The notes below the pieces were generated by a model. The model worked only from the letters and a program-made list of their open reading frames with translations, was not told the origin of the DNA and did no database searches. A stretch of DNA of 64,000 nt from the NCBI GenBank assembly GCA_030141605.1, contig JAQGDQ010000028.1, positions 503,501-567,500 of the forward strand, given 5' to 3'. Made by a program: the position numbers and the translations under genes. The DNA is from Tubiluchus corallicola (taxonomy: Eukaryota > Priapulida > Priapulimorpha > Priapulimorphida > Tubiluchidae). Shown here in pieces: positions 25,095 to 38,739 of the stretch. Every line of letters starts with the position of its first letter. Positions within the stretch are counted from its first letter, which is position 1.

Positions 25095-27040
25095 AGGAGC
25101 ATGCAGCACTAGCTTATCTTTAATGTAGTTCCCAAGAACTTTATAATACATTTTACAACAGATTTTTATAATTTAATTTCGTTCTTCTTTTCTAAAAGGC
25201 AACAGAATTATTTTCAAAAATCCTTAAAAACCACAAGGCGAGTTTACGCAAAATAAAAAAATAGCAACTCTAGGCTTACTGTTTCCCACGAACTTTAAAT
25301 GTCTGACAGTATTGTAATTACTATCGTCAGTCTGACAGACAACACTTAACTTTTCGTCTCAGTTCGTCCCAATTCTTTCAACTGAGGGGTGTATAAATTT
25401 TGCAAAAAAAAAAAAACAGCACAAACGTTCTAAAATCAGGGTCCTCGTTTCCATTCCATGTGAGAGAAAGTCGACTAAAGAGATTAGGAACAGAAAAATT
25501 AGCTGGATGTAGATTAAATATGATTGATATGAGGCTTGTGCCAACTTCGAACTTTCGGTGAAACATCTAAAAACTTGAGTCAAATAATAAACCTATTGTT
25601 GCTTTGTTTGCTTTGAATAATTTTTACTATTGTGAGAATGTTATGTCTTGCGTAGCGAGTTTATTACATTTGATGGTTTTTGCATTGTGTGTCAATCAAT
25701 AACACTGTGGTATTATCCGTATAACAACGTTCCATTTCGTTAGATCACCAAAGAAAGCCACATTCCATCTCTCCGATTATAGAAATGCGTAAACTCATAG
25801 GCAAATATCAAAATAAAGTAACATTTTGGGATGTAATTGACTTTTCTAACCTACTTTCGTTGAATGTTGCGTCTTGCGAAATGGCAGTGCCAGGAAAAGG
25901 TTTGTGGGATATCCCGGAAACTTTCCAATTCCAGACGTGGAAATTCCGGAAGTTGTTCCGTTGCGTGTAGAATATTGGCAAAAAAAACGTGATTACCGAT
26001 TATATAAGGTCAAAAATGGCGATGAGAAAATTTAACCATGACTGTCCTTAGCAGAGTGACAGAATCTTAACACCCTTTGTTGCCCTACACACAATGAGAT
26101 CCGAGTTCGTTCTTTACTGTGATCTTGTGATTGAGACTGATATTAAAGGAATTCAAGCGTAAAAGAGCATTAATTTGACCTGTGCTCACGTAATGTGAGC
26201 TAGTAGTGCGATGCTGTCAAATTAAATTGACCACAAAACAATGGATTTTCTTTGAAATGACCTTTGATGTGGAACAAAATAAGAAGTTTGACTGATGGGT
26301 GCGGGTGTCAGTTTAACTCTTTGCTCACGAAGGTGCAAGACTTGGGAGCCTCAATCTGGAGACTGTGAACGCACAGTGTCCGTAGTTCACAGATTGATTT
26401 CAAAGACAAATCAAGTGGTAAGTAGATTACATTTAGTAAATCCTAAAGATCCTGCGACATTTGGCAAGAACTTCTAAGAAGTGTAATTTGACGACTTAGT
26501 ACGTTTTGCAGACTTTTTAGTGCGTATTTAATAGATCCACAAACTTTATAGTCATAATATATGTACAGTATGTTTTAAATTGCCATACCAGGCGCAATAA
26601 AATCTATATTCAATACATGTATAATACACGAAAACACCACTTAAAAAGCTTGATATTATTTTGATTAAAAATCATAAATTAAAGGTTATAAAACATGCCA
26701 TTTATTGGACGCATCTTCTAGGCTTATCTTAGTTGTCATTTAATAATATAAAATGTAAATCATGCTAAAAAATTAAATTTATTGCAAAAGATTCTGATGG
26801 CACGTACTTTGCACACGCATTGTGCGACGCACTGAAATGTATAATTATTAAGAAAAATCTAATCAGGTTTGATAACAGCGCTCAGCCACGGTACGCAACA
26901 GATGAGTGGTTCATTTCATAGCAAAATCGCTTAAATTTGGTCCACCTTTCGTTCGCAAGTTAATTAATTGGCCTTAAGCTTAAATTACGAAAAAGGCCAA
27001 TTACTTTTTTTCTGTCACTATTTTGTGTTATTTAAATAGA
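25095..27040. other. Gene-poor intergenic DNA
   Basis: Short open frames only (for example 25,785-25,970 and 26,295-26,477). No recognisable product. Confidence 0.35.
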
Positions 27041-27044
27041 CTAA

Positions 27045-27225
27045 AGTGGCGTTTACGTAGCATCCGGATACGTATGCGTATATTTCCACCTGCGGAATAA
27101 CTGCGGAAAAATAATAACGCATACGCATGCTGCATAAATGGGTGCATTTTAAACTATACAAACCGATTTTATCTATTTCGCACCCCCCAAACGCATACGC
27201 ATCCGGATGCTACGTAAACGCCACT
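27045..27225. mobile_element. MITE with about 35-base terminal inverted repeats and TAA target duplication
   Basis: The left end AGTGGCGTTTACGTAGCATC CGGAT.CGTATGCGT is mirrored at the right end with one mismatch over about 35 bases. TAA flanks both ends (27,042-27,044 and 27,226-27,228). A 181-base non-coding element with a three-base TAA duplication fits the PIF/Harbinger group; that placement is inference. Confidence 0.85.
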
Positions 27226-27229
27226 TAAA

Positions 27230-27905
27230 AAGCTTTGAGAGTTTTGATATTATTCTGATCAAGAAGCATTGAAACAATAACTGAAGCAAGTACACACAGA
27301 ACACACAAGCAAGTACGCAAGGACAGAATCCCAAAGGAAACTTATGAACGCGAGATATTACTTGTAGTATTAATTCGTTCAATTAATGGTACCAGACCAT
27401 GTTAAATCACGAATTGCTTATTCGCTCATACTCGGAAATTTACAGACCTCAAATTCGGCGGGATTCAGATTTCAACAGCAGGGTATTCCTAATGGAGATT
27501 GCTGTGAATGGACCAGAACTTCGCTAATCATCAAGTATAATCCTCTGAGATGCAACTTTGACACAGCAAAGGTGTCTTAATCATTTTTGGGTGTATACCC
27601 ATCTTCCCTCAGCAAAATAATTTGCTTTAGGCAGTATGGCACATGAAACGGCCTAAAAACTATTTTCCCGGCGGTCAACCTTTCATCGACTGACCACTGA
27701 CCAGGTTTGGTTACTTTGGTATCCAAGCACATTTGTATATCTCACGTGAAACATGGATGATTTGTTAATAAAATGCACTAAACAAGTTTCTCACTACTGA
27801 AACCACGTATGTTAACGGAGAAATCCGATTCATACAGTTTAAACCAATTTTTTGGCCATACGCATTGTGAGTGATACAAGCAATGATAATTTATCATTTA
27901 TGTTT
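27230..27905. promoter_or_regulatory. Upstream region of ZP gene 1
   Basis: No TATA box stands out. An acceptor-like TTTAG at 27,903-27,907 lies 32 bases before the ATG. The paralogue has a similar acceptor at 46,485, so an untranslated first exon probably lies somewhere in or left of this stretch. A fragment at 27,590-27,620 (CCCATCTTCC.TCAGCA) recurs at 31,870. Confidence 0.3.
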
Positions 27906-27939
27906 AGGTATTACAAAGCGATAACACACTAGTGGGACA

Positions 27940-30900
27940 ATGCAAGCCGTCCCAGCCCTCTTTATATTACTCTTATGGGTAAGTTATAGATTTTTTCTAT
28001 TCATAATTTGAACTGTTCATTAAAAATGGCGTTTCGATAAGATTTACTATACTATAAGTCATTATACACTTTACGTTTTCTAGATTTTTTAGCAAACAAA
28101 AAGCGAAATGTTTGAAAGTAGGTGTAGATGAACTAACCTTGGGCAATTCTTTTAGTCAAATTAGTATGCTTTTCTATTTTCACTACCTTCTTCGGAGTGT
28201 TCAAGAGCTTCTGAGACCAATTCACTGACAAGTCAGGCTTCTTGCATTGAGAAAGTTTCTCACAGCCCATGACTGGTAAGGAAGGGCTCTGCTTTGTTGA
28301 AAAACTACACTGTTAATATTTAGAGAATAGCGTGGTCCATGTGTGGTGCCGTGAATTTCCGCTTTTGCGACACCCTGTATATGCAAAAGCCTATGTATGA
28401 CTAAAAGCCAGTAACTGTATTGCGTTCATGTTCCAAAAGGGCGAATTCCACTTGGGATAATGTATTTAACGAATAAAGTCATTTTCTATTGCCAGAAAAA
28501 GTTCTATTGCGAGAAAACTTTCAGAGAGTATTTTAAAATTTCGTTTTAAAATATGATTGCCACGTGTCGCAAATAAGATTATTTGGAAAAATTTCAATTT
28601 AGCAAACTCACCTCAACGTAAGCTGGTGATGATGATTAACAACACCGCCGATCTTTCTGTCGTACTCTGAAAATGCAATACAATGTATTTGTCTAGCGTC
28701 TGTTTTTACAAGATAAAACAGCAGCTTACAGGCTACTCATCACGCAAACGGTCATGAAACATGTTTTTCGACATCTATTCTAAATACTCATAGTAGCACA
28801 CCTCAAATAATTTACAGAAGTGGCTAAAACATATCGAAAAAATGCATGTAGCATTCTTATGAAGCTATACTTTGTCTGTACAAGCCGACTTTGCATGGAG
28901 TATCGTGGTCACCACTGGGCTGATGCCTTAACCAGTTTTGTTTCACTGTAGTTGACTACTGCAAAATGGCATTGTCAATCCGGTTGGGTCTAATTTGAGA
29001 TCTACTATGAAATCCCTGGTTCATCGAAGCTTTTGGTTCATAAGCCTTTTTTGATCACTGAATACTCAAGCGCCAACAGTTTGCTCGGAGTGCCCGTTTT
29101 ACAACTGCTGCTTCCCAGGTTTTTAGTTCTTACTTTGAACATTCCTAGACGCAGAACAGCTGCTTATAATTCTAATTTCTTCCATCGCGCCTCTTGTCTG
29201 TGGAATAATTTACTAGAAAAACGTTTCGTTGACGATTACAATTTCATCGATTCAAGAAGAACGTCTACAACTGGTATTCCCCACCACTAGCAAATTAGCT
29301 GAAAAACGAATTCTGTTTTTGGACCGTTTTTTACCGTAGTCCCTTGATCACTGACGTAATTGTTTGGCCACTGAATTTTTATTAAGAAGGTGACATATTA
29401 ACTGATATACTTAAATTTCGAGAATCAAAATGGTGCCAAATAAATACATGTAAAGATGTACATAATTTTTCACCAAGGTATCCACGTACTGCCAAGGGCA
29501 ACAACAAGGGCGTCAGTTTAACCAGGTAAACAGACAGACACCCTCTGGTTCTTCTCAAAGTGTCCTCTCCCGCGGTCAAGTCCAGAAGTACGCTCGCACA
29601 GGTTACAATGGATATCAGGATCTTTACTCGTACAATGGACGTACTCGCGACCAGAAAGACCTCATAAAAAGTACGTATCTCTTATGCTTGTTTTGCAAAA
29701 AATATGACAAACCCATATTTGTAACAGATCGACTTTGGTGAGTTTGGTCAAGCTTTATAATCGTTTTTAAATAAGACGATTTTATTTCATAGATAGACTA
29801 GACTGTGACATATAAAATAACTAATTCCAGGTAGAGCAACCGCTTTAAACACGCATATATTTCACATAAAACATCACACATACAGTTGAATCTGGACACT
29901 GTTATAATAAAATCATTTTACAAGCCTACACACGGGAAACATTATGTTTAATGTAATAATTATAAACTATTTCCAAACAGATGTTATATAGACTAGATTT
30001 GCAAATTTGAAAACGCTACGCTTTGTGCAACTAAACATGACGGTTTTAGATCCCAGTCTATTAGAAAAATCAGTGATTAAATATTTGTTTGCATAGAATT
30101 GATTGGTCAATGATTATAAATCTTAGAATCACCACTAAAGATATTTTGCGTTACCAAATTAATTGGGCTCGTAATAAGCCACATTTAGGCTTTAAATGTT
30201 TTTCTGCAAATTAACGTCAAAGTGGGACACCTCGAAATTACCAGCAGACACTTGTGACTTCTGTCAGAAGAATCGTTAACTGGTCTGTGCGGCATGAGGA
30301 TTCCCTACGACAGGCGATCTATTCATGTTTAAACCTGTAAAGGTAAACTTACTAACGATTTTGTACAATTGTAGAAGCACATTTCCACTTACGCACTTAT
30401 ACACGGGCCATTTGACTTAGTAATGTTGATGTCTGTTGCATGCAGGAGATAAAGGAACAAATTGACAGCCTACTTAAAAAGATCTAAATCAACTTAGTGA
30501 AAAATTTTATGCAATAACATTATTCTTTCAGATGCTAATGTAAAATGCAAAGTGCACGGCAACACAAATCGCACAATGGAGATTCTCATTGAAACAAACC
30601 AGCCCTTCTTCGGGTACGTCTACGCCAATGGCTACTTTGGCAATCCCAGTTGTGCGGTTCAGGGAACGGGCACCAATATTGTTAAGTTGACCATCTCTGT
30701 ATATGGCTGCGGGACGAGACAGCAAATAATTCCGGTAAATTAATAAAATTCAATCAATATGAATGAATGACTGGTTGCATCGGTTTTACTAAAAAACGTA
30801 TAGGCCTACTTTACTTCTGATTATTCGTACAGGTTTACTTATTAGTAGTAAGACACAGTGATCTTCAAACTTTGTTATCAATTGTGAAATGAGTTTAGTA

Positions 30901-33900
30901 CTACATAGACATAACCAAGTGCCCTTGATACATTCTACAGAATTTGCTAACTAGTTTATCATTATCACAGAGTGTTTTACAAATTCAATAGAGTTCGTGA
31001 GTTACAGCTTCTATGTCTACCACTGATGGCATTATTTTAAGGAGTAATGTCCAATGTTGATAACCCAGTACGTCCAGTGTTGATTGTTATGATCATAAAG
31101 ATAACAACAATAATAAAATTGATTTTAGTAATTCTTTGATAACAATGGCATAACAATGATGATGATGCAACTATGAACTTGAGAGACGAAGATCATGATC
31201 GTCACCATGATTATTGCGTTCGGTGCGCCTATAGTAAATCTTTAATTTGAAAACTGAAAAAAATCCCCACCTTTTTTAGTTGGATAACAAGCAACCAGGA
31301 TTCAGAGACCATACATACAGTAACACCATCGTTGTCATGGAAGACATCACTGGTCTCCTCGGAGGCAATGACCGTGGTTACCCTGTTCAGTGCACCATCC
31401 CATCTTCCATCAAAAAGTATCAAACACCTCTTCAGGCACAAGTCGGCGGTGGTAGTGGCCATGGAGGTGGTGGTCATGGGGGTGGTGGCGGAGGTGGATA
31501 CGGCGGTGGTGGTGGAGGTGGTCATGGAGGAGGCGGTCATGGAGGAGGAGGTCATGGAGGAGGTGGTGGCAGCAGGTTCAGCGGACCAGGAATCCACCCT
31601 GATTATGTCATCTGTAGGTATTTTTGGCATGCAGAAAATAAAAGAACATTTTCCGACTTACATTTTCCAAAAAGGACAAAAACGTTGAAAAAATGTGACT
31701 GACTGACTGATTTATACAAATTTGACAATTGTTTCTTGTAGTATTACAGGATGTAAGTCAAATACCACATATCTTGAGGTATGTGGGCTACTCGCCAGGG
31801 CTACTTACAGCTCTGTAGAATTACTGACAAATATTCCTGACTTATATTGTCAGACTTTTGTGTGATGTTTACCCATCTTCCGTCAGCAGAAATTTTGTAA
31901 TTTTTCCGAAATTATAATTATGAATGAAGGTGAAACAATGCAATGAGTGTGTCCCATGGCATACCCAATGAGGAAAATTTATTGCATTTTGCTGACTATT
32001 TCTGATGGAAACTAGGTTGCCTTTAGTCGAAAATATGTCGTTATGCTAACACGTCAGTGGCAGATGTTATTTACGCAAGTGCGTATGCGTAAAATTCCTT
32101 TTAAAAGAATCCTCTTAAAGGTGTTTGCTACTGTTTGGGCCCAATTCTCTAAATTGTTGTTTTGCTCCGGGAGGTCGGCAAATATACCTTAACATTAACA
32201 ACCTCTGAAAATTCTTGTTTGCGAACTTTAAACCTAGCCATATGAATAACAAGTGAATTGGGACATAACAACTAGGAACTGGCAGTAACGAATAACTGCT
32301 AAAGGAAACATATAGTTAGATCCACTGGGCTCAAAAATTAAAAAAATATCGATGTAGGCCTACATATAGAACGATGATAAGGCAGCCATGTCGACAACCA
32401 AAAATAAAAATGTCATTCACAGAAGAAGAAATGTTTTCCTATGGAGTGGACAGGAATGCGTGATATCAACAGGTGAGACGTGCCGTGTTTCCAAAGTCCT
32501 TCTAAATTTTGACAAAATACCTATATTTTAATTTTAGGCTCGCTAAATTGAAAAGGTTTTCCTTTGAGGTTTCTTAACTGCAAACTTATCAATTATGTCG
32601 TGGAAATAAATGAACCCCAATTTGAACTCTTTTCTATGATCTGATCTGGCAAATGGTAATGGGACATTCCGCTTACAGCTAGCGATCACTGTAAACAAGA
32701 AAAATATTTAATGCATTATAATCGCTGAACACGGTGGTAAAGATAATGGTGATGTATTAAGACAACGGTCACTGCTCTTGTGTCGAGCTGTTAAGCTTAT
32801 TTTCAAATTTTCAAAATGTTATTTTCGCGTTAAATTACATTTATTTCAAACATATTACACCCTTTTTTACGATATGGCCACTTGGCGACATTATGACACG
32901 TATTACATGGTAAAATTGAGGCTTTCATATAACATGTCATTGCGTAAACTGTTAAACTTGTCATTAGATTATAGTGCAAGAGCCTTGTTTGTGGAAAATA
33001 ATGTAATATAATCATTTTGATGCTCTTTTAAGAAATGTGTGCGTAGTCTAGCTTGTAGTTTAAGAAAGGCAACATTTGCAGTTTAGAATAATGATGCAAT
33101 GTTGACGTCGTCACTGTGGCGTAATATTCGTCTTCCACTCCAGATCAGCGTTTATTTTTTTGTTTTTTTATACTTCTTTTTCTTTTAAGTAATGTACATT
33201 TAACTAGCTTTGTAAATATTGCGCCATTAGTTTAATTTTTCTTCTAGTAATAATTTTAATTAATTTGTATTCGTCAAATGATTGTCTGTAGTTTGTGTAT
33301 GCAGTAATTTCTCGCTATTTACCTGTATTACTACTTTGATTTTGTATTTTATGACTCTGAATCTGAAACAAAGAAGTAGTAATTAAAATTTCATAATCTA
33401 CATACGTGTTAACGTGGGTTTAAAATGTTCCCTGATTATGTTAATAAATTACTTCTCTCAGCTGTCTATATCAAAATCAACCTTTATATTTTCCCCCTTA
33501 TATTTGTGACAGAAGAATCTATTTATGTATTTGTAGCTACTGTTTTTGTTTAAGATTTGAATGTTTCCATCTATGCCAGTCCAGTATAGTTTTTTTCACT
33601 TATTGTGAGACATAATTCTGAATTATTTCTTATTTTGTATAGTAGGGGCATTCATAGCAATAGCAGAAACTTCACTCAAGTAATATATATATATATATAT
33701 GCTCCATTGTTAATGCTGTTGATAAGTAAATATGCTTATGTAAAAAAACGACATATCCCATACGTAATTCAGCACTATAAGTTGAACTTGTCGGATGTCA
33801 CACCAAATGCCTTCTTAAAAACTATGGCGTTTTTTACAGCGGATCACAAAACTCCTCAGACCTACCATCTTGGTGACGGTATTTCTTCAGGAAGCAGTAG

Positions 33901-36900
33901 CAAGAATGATCACTTGTATCCCTCGGGAGGTGAAGGTGGCGTCTTCGACGTGAAGACTATTGAAGAAAAACTTAAATTTAAGTAAGTTTATTTTGTATAA
34001 TGCATAGTACTGCTTTGGTAATTGCTGTTTCAGGAGATTGAATGAATCCAGGTAAAAATGTCACAGGTAAAAAAGTCACAGGTAAAAAAGTCGTGGGTAA
34101 AAGTCACAGAAGAAAGTCACAGGAAAACAATCGCAGGAAATGATAAGGCACAGGAAAAAAAGAAATACCCAAACCCTAACCCTAACCCTAACCCTGTCTC
34201 TAACCCTAATGGGGGAACACCTATTCCTAACCCTAGCCAATATTAATTGTGACTTGTTCCCGTAATTTTTTTCCTAAGACTTTATTACCGGTCACCGATT
34301 GGATAGCACGCAATATTTTATTTAGAACAAACAACGCTAAGCAAAGTTTCGTTAGTTTTTCAGATTTTGTTAGACAACGATTTAATTTAAATCACTGTTG
34401 AGCGTTTTTACTGTGTATACTCATAGGATTTACTTATAATTTGCTATAATTATATCGGCCTTAAATCGTTTGCAGTGCGCCTTTTGCTTCTGGAGCTCCA
34501 TATGACCAGAAACCAGACGTGGACATCGACATATTCAGAGACAGTACAGTTACTGCTCAAAATTTAGCAAACTATTTAATAGGCGATTCTGGAACCAACA
34601 GATTCGAACTCGGAGACAGGGCAACGGTTGTCATTTCCTGGCCAAAGACGAGTAAGAAACTATTTACTATCATATTCTTGAACAACGCCTTTACCAGGTT
34701 ATTTTTGAGGCAACCAGATTATTACATTGACTCGTTTATGTAAGAACAAGATAAACGAAAAATTTGTGTAACTTAAAGGCCTATATAACCCCAACAGACA
34801 TTGATGTTTTTAACGTACTATTATGATTACACAAAAAATTCATAGTTATTATTGAACAAAAGAGACGTATAAATTAAATAACTTACCTTTTTCTGATGAA
34901 TTTCGAACGGGTGCATTGCCGTAAAGATCGCCATGTTTCGCGTCTTTGGCGCGAGTGAGCGAGAGTGACATACGAGGTACAGAAAGCGTCCTTGTTGATG
35001 TTTGTTTACCGATCTTTTCGTGACTGTACTCATAACGTCATTCGTCTCACGCAACTAATGGCGGTTCCTCAAATTTAATGCCGCTAACAACGAAGTGATA
35101 AAAAAACAAGTTTTACAGTAAGTTTCTAAGAAAACTAAATTGAATATTCATAATGACAGTATGATTTTAAGTTAAAAAAGGTTATAGTTATTATAGTGAT
35201 CATTTAGTTTGACCTTAAGTGAACACACCTAATTCCGAAAAAAGTAAATTCATTTTTAAACTTATAGGCTATAAAACTTTATTAGTTTTTCATAAAAAAA
35301 CAAGTATCTACAATTTCTATTGAGCATTCACTGCACTCCACGCCAGGAGGTGCATAGGGCCAAGACATTCCCTCTTCGAACCTTCCTGGCCTTTGTCTCA
35401 CACCATCTCCTCCACGTAAGCCCCACTCTTTGTGCTTCTTCCTTCAGCCGGATGGTTTTCGTCTATAAAATTATGTTCAAATGCCCGTGAGATCAATGCC
35501 ACATCACTCTGCGAATTTTTCCAGTACTGCGTCACACTTCCGTCTTATTCCCGTCGTCTAGTTGCCACAGCCTCGTCGCATAGTCGTATTTTCGTTCTTG
35601 ATCTCTTCTTCAATTGGCACTCCAGAGAATTAAATTATAATTGGAATATTAAAGTGAGGAGAGAAAATAATCTATGAGCAGCATAAATATTTGTATGATA
35701 ACGTTTATTTTAGAAAACTGGGACGTATCTGTTAGGAACTGCTATGCACACGATGGATACGGAAAGCACTTCCTAAAACTCATCGATGAAATTGGGTAAG
35801 AAGACATGAACTTTCGTTTTTACAATAAAATTATTTTACACGGCAAGTGTTCTTTGCCTACTCAGGGAATTTGGTGTAATGCTATTATAATCTCGTCACA
35901 CTTACTGGAAGCAGACCCTGCTAATCTATCTTTTTTAAATTTTATATATATGTTATATTATACTTACTATATATAACTTATTTCAAACGTATAAACCAAA
36001 TTTGGTTATTTTCGCTTGATTGTTTCTTTACAATATTGTAAAAATATAATGTTATTTTACAGGTGCGCTCGGTATGACTTGCAAAGTCCTCCCATTTACC
36101 TTACTGAACCAGTCCGGAAAGAAAATTTTGATATAACATATACGGTGAATGGAAAAGATGAAATGGTAACATTGAGCGCCATCTACTTCAGTTTTAGAGG
36201 TTTCCGGTTCCCCTCGACCAGCACTGTTTACGTGAATTGTGAAGTGAAAATATGTGAATATGCTTGCAGGGTAAGTAGTTTTTTAAAGCCGAACTTACAG
36301 ATCTCACTAAGAGACGCTCTGGCTGAAACCAGCCTTTCACAGGATAGAGCAATACAATCCTGCCTATTGCCGAACCGACCATCATCGAAGGAATCACTGA
36401 CAGTAACTGTTGTACTTAATCACAAAAGTTAAGCAACACTGGATGTGCTTAGTAAATGACAAGGAAAATGTGAAGTGCCGGTTTCCTCTGCTGTACAACC
36501 TAAAGCTAAATGTTGCTCTCGTTGATTAAGGCGAAGGAGGTCTCATGTGCAACAAACGCATCTGAACACCACTAAGAGACACCTGTGCCAGTTTACTGTC
36601 TCATCGCAGAACTTTAAAACCATTGAATATAAGTAGTAAACTCGTTGTTGAAAGTTGAATTCTTGCTTGCAGTGTACGTAAAAAAGTTAGCTGACGAACG
36701 CCAAAGAAAGGGTTGCCATATCTAGATTTCAAAACGCAACTATTACTGGCGTCTTGCGCTTACGTTTACAAGATTTAGTTTAATTTAGTTTATTTGGTAT
36801 AACAATTATCCAAAGTACATGAACGTAATACTCAACATCTGAACTACAAATTACGAAATACTGTATAAAGAATTAAACACCGTACAATCTAATAAACAGT

Positions 36901-38085
36901 CACAGTAATTATAGAAATATCAAATTATAATGTCATCAACAACGATATCAGACTACCATATTGACTTCTATGACAAGTACTTTGTGCTTAATGGCATTAA
37001 GACATTTAAGGTATACATGTGCCTAATATTGTAATCTCTAACCCTACAAACAGACTATAGTAATTAATTTCTTCTTGTAACATCTTGTTGATAATCAGCT
37101 TTGACTGCAAAAAGCACTGAATCTGGAATCTGGATGATTGCGGTAAATTGCATCTAATGCCAGTCAGCAGCATAATGGCATTAATGGAAACGCCGGTTTT
37201 TATGATTATATTATGATGACAATGATGACGGCGACGATGATGATAATGACAGTAGAAATTATCGTTCATTTATGATGATTTATTGATTGATTTAAACAAT
37301 AAGAAATATTGCCTAAAAAGTATGAAATTTTTAAATGCCGATAAATATTATTAATTACTCGTCTTGATTGATAAATACGAGTAATTTGCAAAAAAAGTAA
37401 TAAATTTGAAGTTAAAATTACACAAGTTATAATATCCTAATTAACACGAATTATATTTACATTGCATGTTTTGCTATATTTCAGCCTGGCCAGTGCTGGT
37501 ACCCTCATAGAAGTGATGGTGGCCGTGGTGGTGGTGGATATGGAGGAGGTAGTGGAGGACAAGGTGGGGGAGGTGGAGGAGGATATGGAGGAGGTGGTGG
37601 AGGTGGAGGTGGATATGGAGGAGGCGGTGGAGGACACGGAGGAGGTGGTGGAGGACACGGAGGAGGCGGAGGTGGATATGGAGGTGGAGGACGTAGTGGT
37701 GGAGGTCATGGTAGCAGGGGAGGCGTCAATGTATATGGAAGCCCTGGGGGTGGTGGTCATGGGAGAGGTAGACAAGGTGGAGGTTATGGTCGAAGGCGGA
37801 AGAGATCGGATGGTGGAAATGCAACAAACGAAATGGAAGAAGTCATCATTGAAGTGAAGGATGTGTCTTCGGCTGGAATCGAAGTCGTAGTTCCAGGCTT
37901 GGATCTCACGAGTAAGTTCAGCTTTCTAACAAACATATAATAAATTCTAGTTTACTTACACCTAGGCTGACGACTTTCTTAAACTGGACTGGTTTTAAAC
38001 GAGGAATATTTGAAATAACTCAGACGACACGGTTTTTCAACTTTAATTTGCATGAAGATGATAATGGAAGTGATGATGGTGATGG

Positions 38086-38127
<42 letters not shown>

Positions 38128-38542
38128 CAGTGATGATGATAAGATGAATATTTATTTTACATCGATTTTAAAAACACAACTACAATCTGCAAGAGCTTAT
38201 GCCACCGATTAGATGATGATTATCATCCCTTCGCCATTTAACAAACTCAGAATTTTTACAACCTATAAGCTATATCGACTAAAAAACATTTCAGTTGAAT
38301 TTACAGTAAATTAAGACGCTACTGAATACTTCACATGTTTGTTTGCTTTGTGCCTGGTTTTTTCACTATTAACATGAGTTTATAATTTTTCAGGCGAAGC
38401 GATGTTTGTTGCACCTACTGAACAACCAAACTGCGTAGAACCTGTCAAGTTTTACTCCATCATCGCTGCAACATTGGTGGCTGTTCTATTTACAACCATT
38501 GGAGTTTTTATAAGATTCACACGTGGGGGAAAGAGTGTGTGA
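27940..38542 (+). CDS. ZP-domain membrane-anchored extracellular matrix protein, paralogue 1 (ten exons, 650 residues)
   Basis: The coding exons are 27940-27978, 29478-29670, 30532-30734, 31280-31613, 33840-33981, 34476-34651, 35714-35795, 36063-36270, 37485-37911 and 38394-38542. All have GT-AG borders and join in frame. Domains: signal peptide 1-20 (MQAVPALFILLLWVSTYC); ZP-N with Cys 83, 118, 137 and 183; Gly/His-rich linker about 203-245; ZP-C from about 320 with Cys 372, 391, 449, 454, 458 and 463; a second, longer Gly-rich block about 475-560; furin site RRKR 563-566; Cys 615; membrane helix about 621-641; tail ending GGKSV. ZP modules polymerise outside the cell after furin-type cleavage releases the anchor, so a coat, cuticle or egg-envelope role is likely; the exact tissue is unknown. 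Exon 2 uses a weak acceptor (CCAAG|G) but preserves the signal-peptide junction. AATAAA lies at 38,732. Long LINE and SINE remnants sit in introns 4, 6 and 8. Confidence 0.88.
29085..29290 (+). mobile_element. LINE C-terminal fragment in ZP gene 1 intron 1
   Basis: LNIPRRRTAAYNSNFFHRAS and CLWNNLLEKRF are typical of the last residues of LINE ORF2 (IPRxRTxxYxxSFF...LWNxLP). Short and isolated. Confidence 0.6.
31870..32700. other. Intron 4 of ZP gene 1, left of the LINE
   Basis: AT-rich intron sequence. I see no exon or repeat family in it. Confidence 0.4.
32740..33370 (+). mobile_element. LINE 3' end in ZP gene 1 intron 4
   Basis: The frame reads CRAVKLIFKFSKCYFRVKLH, LFQTYYTLFYDMATWRHYDT and SARALFVENNVI, then shifts to SFDALL. 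It is homologous to the copies at 3.1-3.5 kb (minus) and 18.8-19.0 kb (plus). It lies in the same orientation as the host gene, is 5'-truncated and is broken by stops. Confidence 0.8.
34056..34150. repeat. Minisatellite of GTCACAGGTAAAAAA units
   Basis: About six imperfect 13-16 base units, in ZP gene 1 intron 5, leading directly into a telomere-like array. Confidence 0.75.
34166..34245. repeat. Telomere-like (CCCTAA)n tract, copy 3
   Basis: Five good AACCCT units, then scattered CCTAACCCTA units. It is a third interstitial telomere-like tract, but with different flanks from those at 9.3 and 14.0 kb. Confidence 0.8.
34745..35713. other. Intron 6 of ZP gene 1
   Basis: 35,325-35,600 is less AT-rich than its surroundings and may be an old mobile-element fragment. 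No domain is recognised on either strand. Confidence 0.3.
36290..36600 (+). mobile_element. Possible SINE in ZP gene 1 intron 8
   Basis: AAAAGTTAAGCAACACTGGA at about 36,424, then GTGCTTAGTAAATGACAAGG, matches the 5S-like core seen at 8,341 and 14,495. The outer borders are uncertain. Confidence 0.45.
36770..37440. other. Remainder of ZP gene 1 intron 8
   Basis: AT-rich. TTTAGTTTATTTGGTATAAC at about 36,780 resembles LINE 3' untranslated tails. A degenerate ATG/GAC triplet tract lies at 37,210-37,255. Confidence 0.35.
38068..38150. repeat. (GAT)n microsatellite in ZP gene 1 intron 9
   Basis: GATGGT/GATGAT units over about 80 bases. Confidence 0.9.
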
Positions 38543-38731
38543 AATAATTCACCATTCCACAAGCCAAGACTCAATAGTCCGTACAAAAGTGAATTGCACT
38601 GTGCACACCTGTACTTTTTACATGTGTAATAATTATCATTATCCATGTTTTCATGTTTTGCATTTTTTTGCTTTATTACATTGTTGTGGTCTTCGTGTGC
38701 TGCACTTGTGTTAGTTTCTGTTTGTGTTTTA

Positions 38732-38737
38732 AATAAA
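38732..38737 (+). terminator. Poly(A) signal of ZP gene 1
   Basis: AATAAA, 190 bases past the TGA stop, is the first canonical signal downstream. Confidence 0.6.
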
Positions 38738-38739
38738 AG

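Noticed and set aside
31229-31688. Ser/Thr/Met-rich minus frame and Val/Met/Glu-rich plus frame over ZP exon 4
   Set aside because: Shadows of the GGT/GGA-rich true frame. The exon is fixed by splice phases and ZP-N cysteines.
37437-37857. Ser/Thr-rich minus frame and Val/Glu-rich plus frame over ZP exon 9
   Set aside because: Shadows of the Gly-rich coding frame leading into the furin site.
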